Origin: Rhodospirillaceae bacterium
GTDB taxonomy: Bacteria; Pseudomonadota; Alphaproteobacteria; Rhodospirillales; Magnetospirillaceae
DNA: 14,348 bases
Direction: 5' to 3'
Assembly (NCBI GenBank): GCA_013349735.1
Contig: DUZC01000020.1
Location: 1-14,348 of the forward strand
Position 1 is the stretch's first letter, and the number at the start of each line of letters is the position of its first letter. A program made the position numbers and the translations under genes. Below, piece by piece: positions 13,663-14,348 of the stretch. The notes under the pieces were generated by a model. It was not told the origin of the DNA and did not search any database. It was given only the letters and a program-made list of their open reading frames with translations.

Positions 13663-14348
13663 ATGCAGATAAATGATGGCGCCTTTATTGTTACCGGTGG
13701 CAGCTCGGGATTGGGGGCGGCCACGGTTCGAATGATTGTCGAGGCCGGCGGCAAGGTCGTGATCGCCGACCTTGATGAAGCGCGCGGCACCGCTTTAGTG
13801 GGCGAACTTGGTCAGGCCGCGGTCTTCGCCCGCACCGATGTTACTGACGAGGCCAGTGGACAGAAAACCATCGAGACCGCCTTAGCCCGTTTTGGAACGC
13901 TGCGCGGCCTGATCAGCTGTGCCGGCGTCGCCCCGAGTGAGAAAGTGTTGGGTCGGGAAGGACCCCATGGCTTGGCCAGCTTCAGCCGCGCCGTAACGAT
14001 CAATCTGATCGGCAGCTTTAACATGCTGCGGCTGGCCGCTCAGGCTATGAGTGGCAATGAGCCCCTGGCGGGCGGCGAACGGGGAATCATCATCAACACC
14101 GCCTCGATTGCCGCTTTCGACGGTCAGATCGGTCAGGCCGCCTATGCCGCTTCCAAGGCCGCGGTGGTCGGCATGACCTTACCCATTGCCCGTGAATTGG
14201 CCCGTCACGGCATCCGCGTGATGACCGTAGCGCCAGGCATTTTTGAGACCCCGATGATGCAGGGATTTTCGCAGGAGGTGCAGGATTCCCTGGGCCGCAC
14301 GGTGCCCTTCCCGCCCCGGCTTGGGCGCCCCCCCGAGTTCGCCCAACT
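13663..14348 (+). CDS. 3-hydroxyacyl-CoA dehydrogenase type II (HSD10-like SDR), 3' truncated by window
   Basis: Short-chain dehydrogenase/reductase; the first 228 residues are present and the gene runs off the window. It follows human HSD17B10 closely: TGGSSGLG (11-18, cofactor binding), an aspartate after strand 2 (ADLD) that favours NAD, CAGVA (86-90), GIIINTASIAAFDGQIGQAAY (within 141-161), and the catalytic S148, Y161 and K165, then GIRVMTVAPGIFETPM and VPFPPRLG. HSD10-type enzymes oxidise short-chain 3-hydroxyacyl-CoA and 2-methyl-3-hydroxybutyryl-CoA in fatty acid and isoleucine breakdown. ATG 13663 has AGGGG at 13650-13654 with an 8-base spacer. It is divergent from the AraC gene, placing it with the ligase/ABC operon in one acyl-CoA degradation theme. 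Confidence 0.93.
   Translation, partial: MQINDGAFIVTGGSSGLGAATVRMIVEAGGKVVIADLDEARGTALVGELGQAAVFARTDVTDEASGQKTIETALARFGTLRGLISCAGVAPSEKVLGREGPHGLASFSRAVTINLIGSFNMLRLAAQAMSGNEPLAGGERGIIINTASIAAFDGQIGQAAYAASKAAVVGMTLPIARELARHGIRVMTVAPGIFETPMMQGFSQEVQDSLGRTVPFPPRLGRPPEFAQ

Noticed and set aside
1..14348. Search for CRISPR arrays, tRNA or rRNA genes, transposases and phage or defence genes
   Set aside because: No repeated spacer-like units, cloverleaf sequences, terminal inverted repeats with transposase, or defence-type domains were seen; all sizeable frames are explained by metabolic, transport and regulatory genes.

Overview
The window reads as a chromosomal segment of an alphaproteobacterium, most likely Rhodospirillales-like, with moderate GC. 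The reasons are an NDUFAF5-type SAM methyltransferase homologue, adjacent map and radC, a PetP/LdtR-like MarR regulator, a short phasin with a TGC-rich upstream operator, and a Liv-type ABC operon fused to acyl-CoA metabolism. The genus cannot be fixed from the sequence alone. I see no tRNA, rRNA, CRISPR array, insertion sequence or phage gene.

Left block (about 1-4684, all + strand): a TSUP/YfcA-type membrane transporter whose 5' side touches the window edge; an unrecognised 59-residue basic protein with a good ribosome binding site; an NDUFAF5/BioC-like methyltransferase; methionine aminopeptidase; RadC, which overlaps the end of map; a MarR-family regulator; and a phasin. Upstream of the phasin lies a perfect 12-bp TGC-rich inverted repeat flanking a plausible promoter, which looks like a PhaR-type operator. 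A strong hairpin at 4697-4731 separates the phasin from the convergent operon.

Central block (4741-13373, all - strand, read right to left): an AraC-family regulator, a 139-bp gap with a candidate promoter, then a tightly packed operon: acyl-CoA ligase, two ABC ATPases (LivG and LivF types), a periplasmic binding protein, two permeases (LivH and LivM types), a gamma-carbonic-anhydrase-fold hexapeptide protein and a nitroreductase-family flavoprotein. Gaps are 27 bp or less, or genes overlap, including an ATGA overlap between livM and the hexapeptide protein. The logical reading is uptake of an organic acid (branched, aromatic or medium-chain) and its activation to a CoA thioester, with two extra enzymes of unknown role at the operon end.

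Right edge (13663 onward, + strand): the start of an HSD10-type short-chain dehydrogenase (3-hydroxyacyl-CoA dehydrogenase type II), divergent from the AraC gene and cut by the window end. It supports the idea that the regulator controls a beta-oxidation-like pathway. CGTCA-type half-sites occur in pairs in front of both the ligase and the dehydrogenase and are candidate shared regulatory elements.
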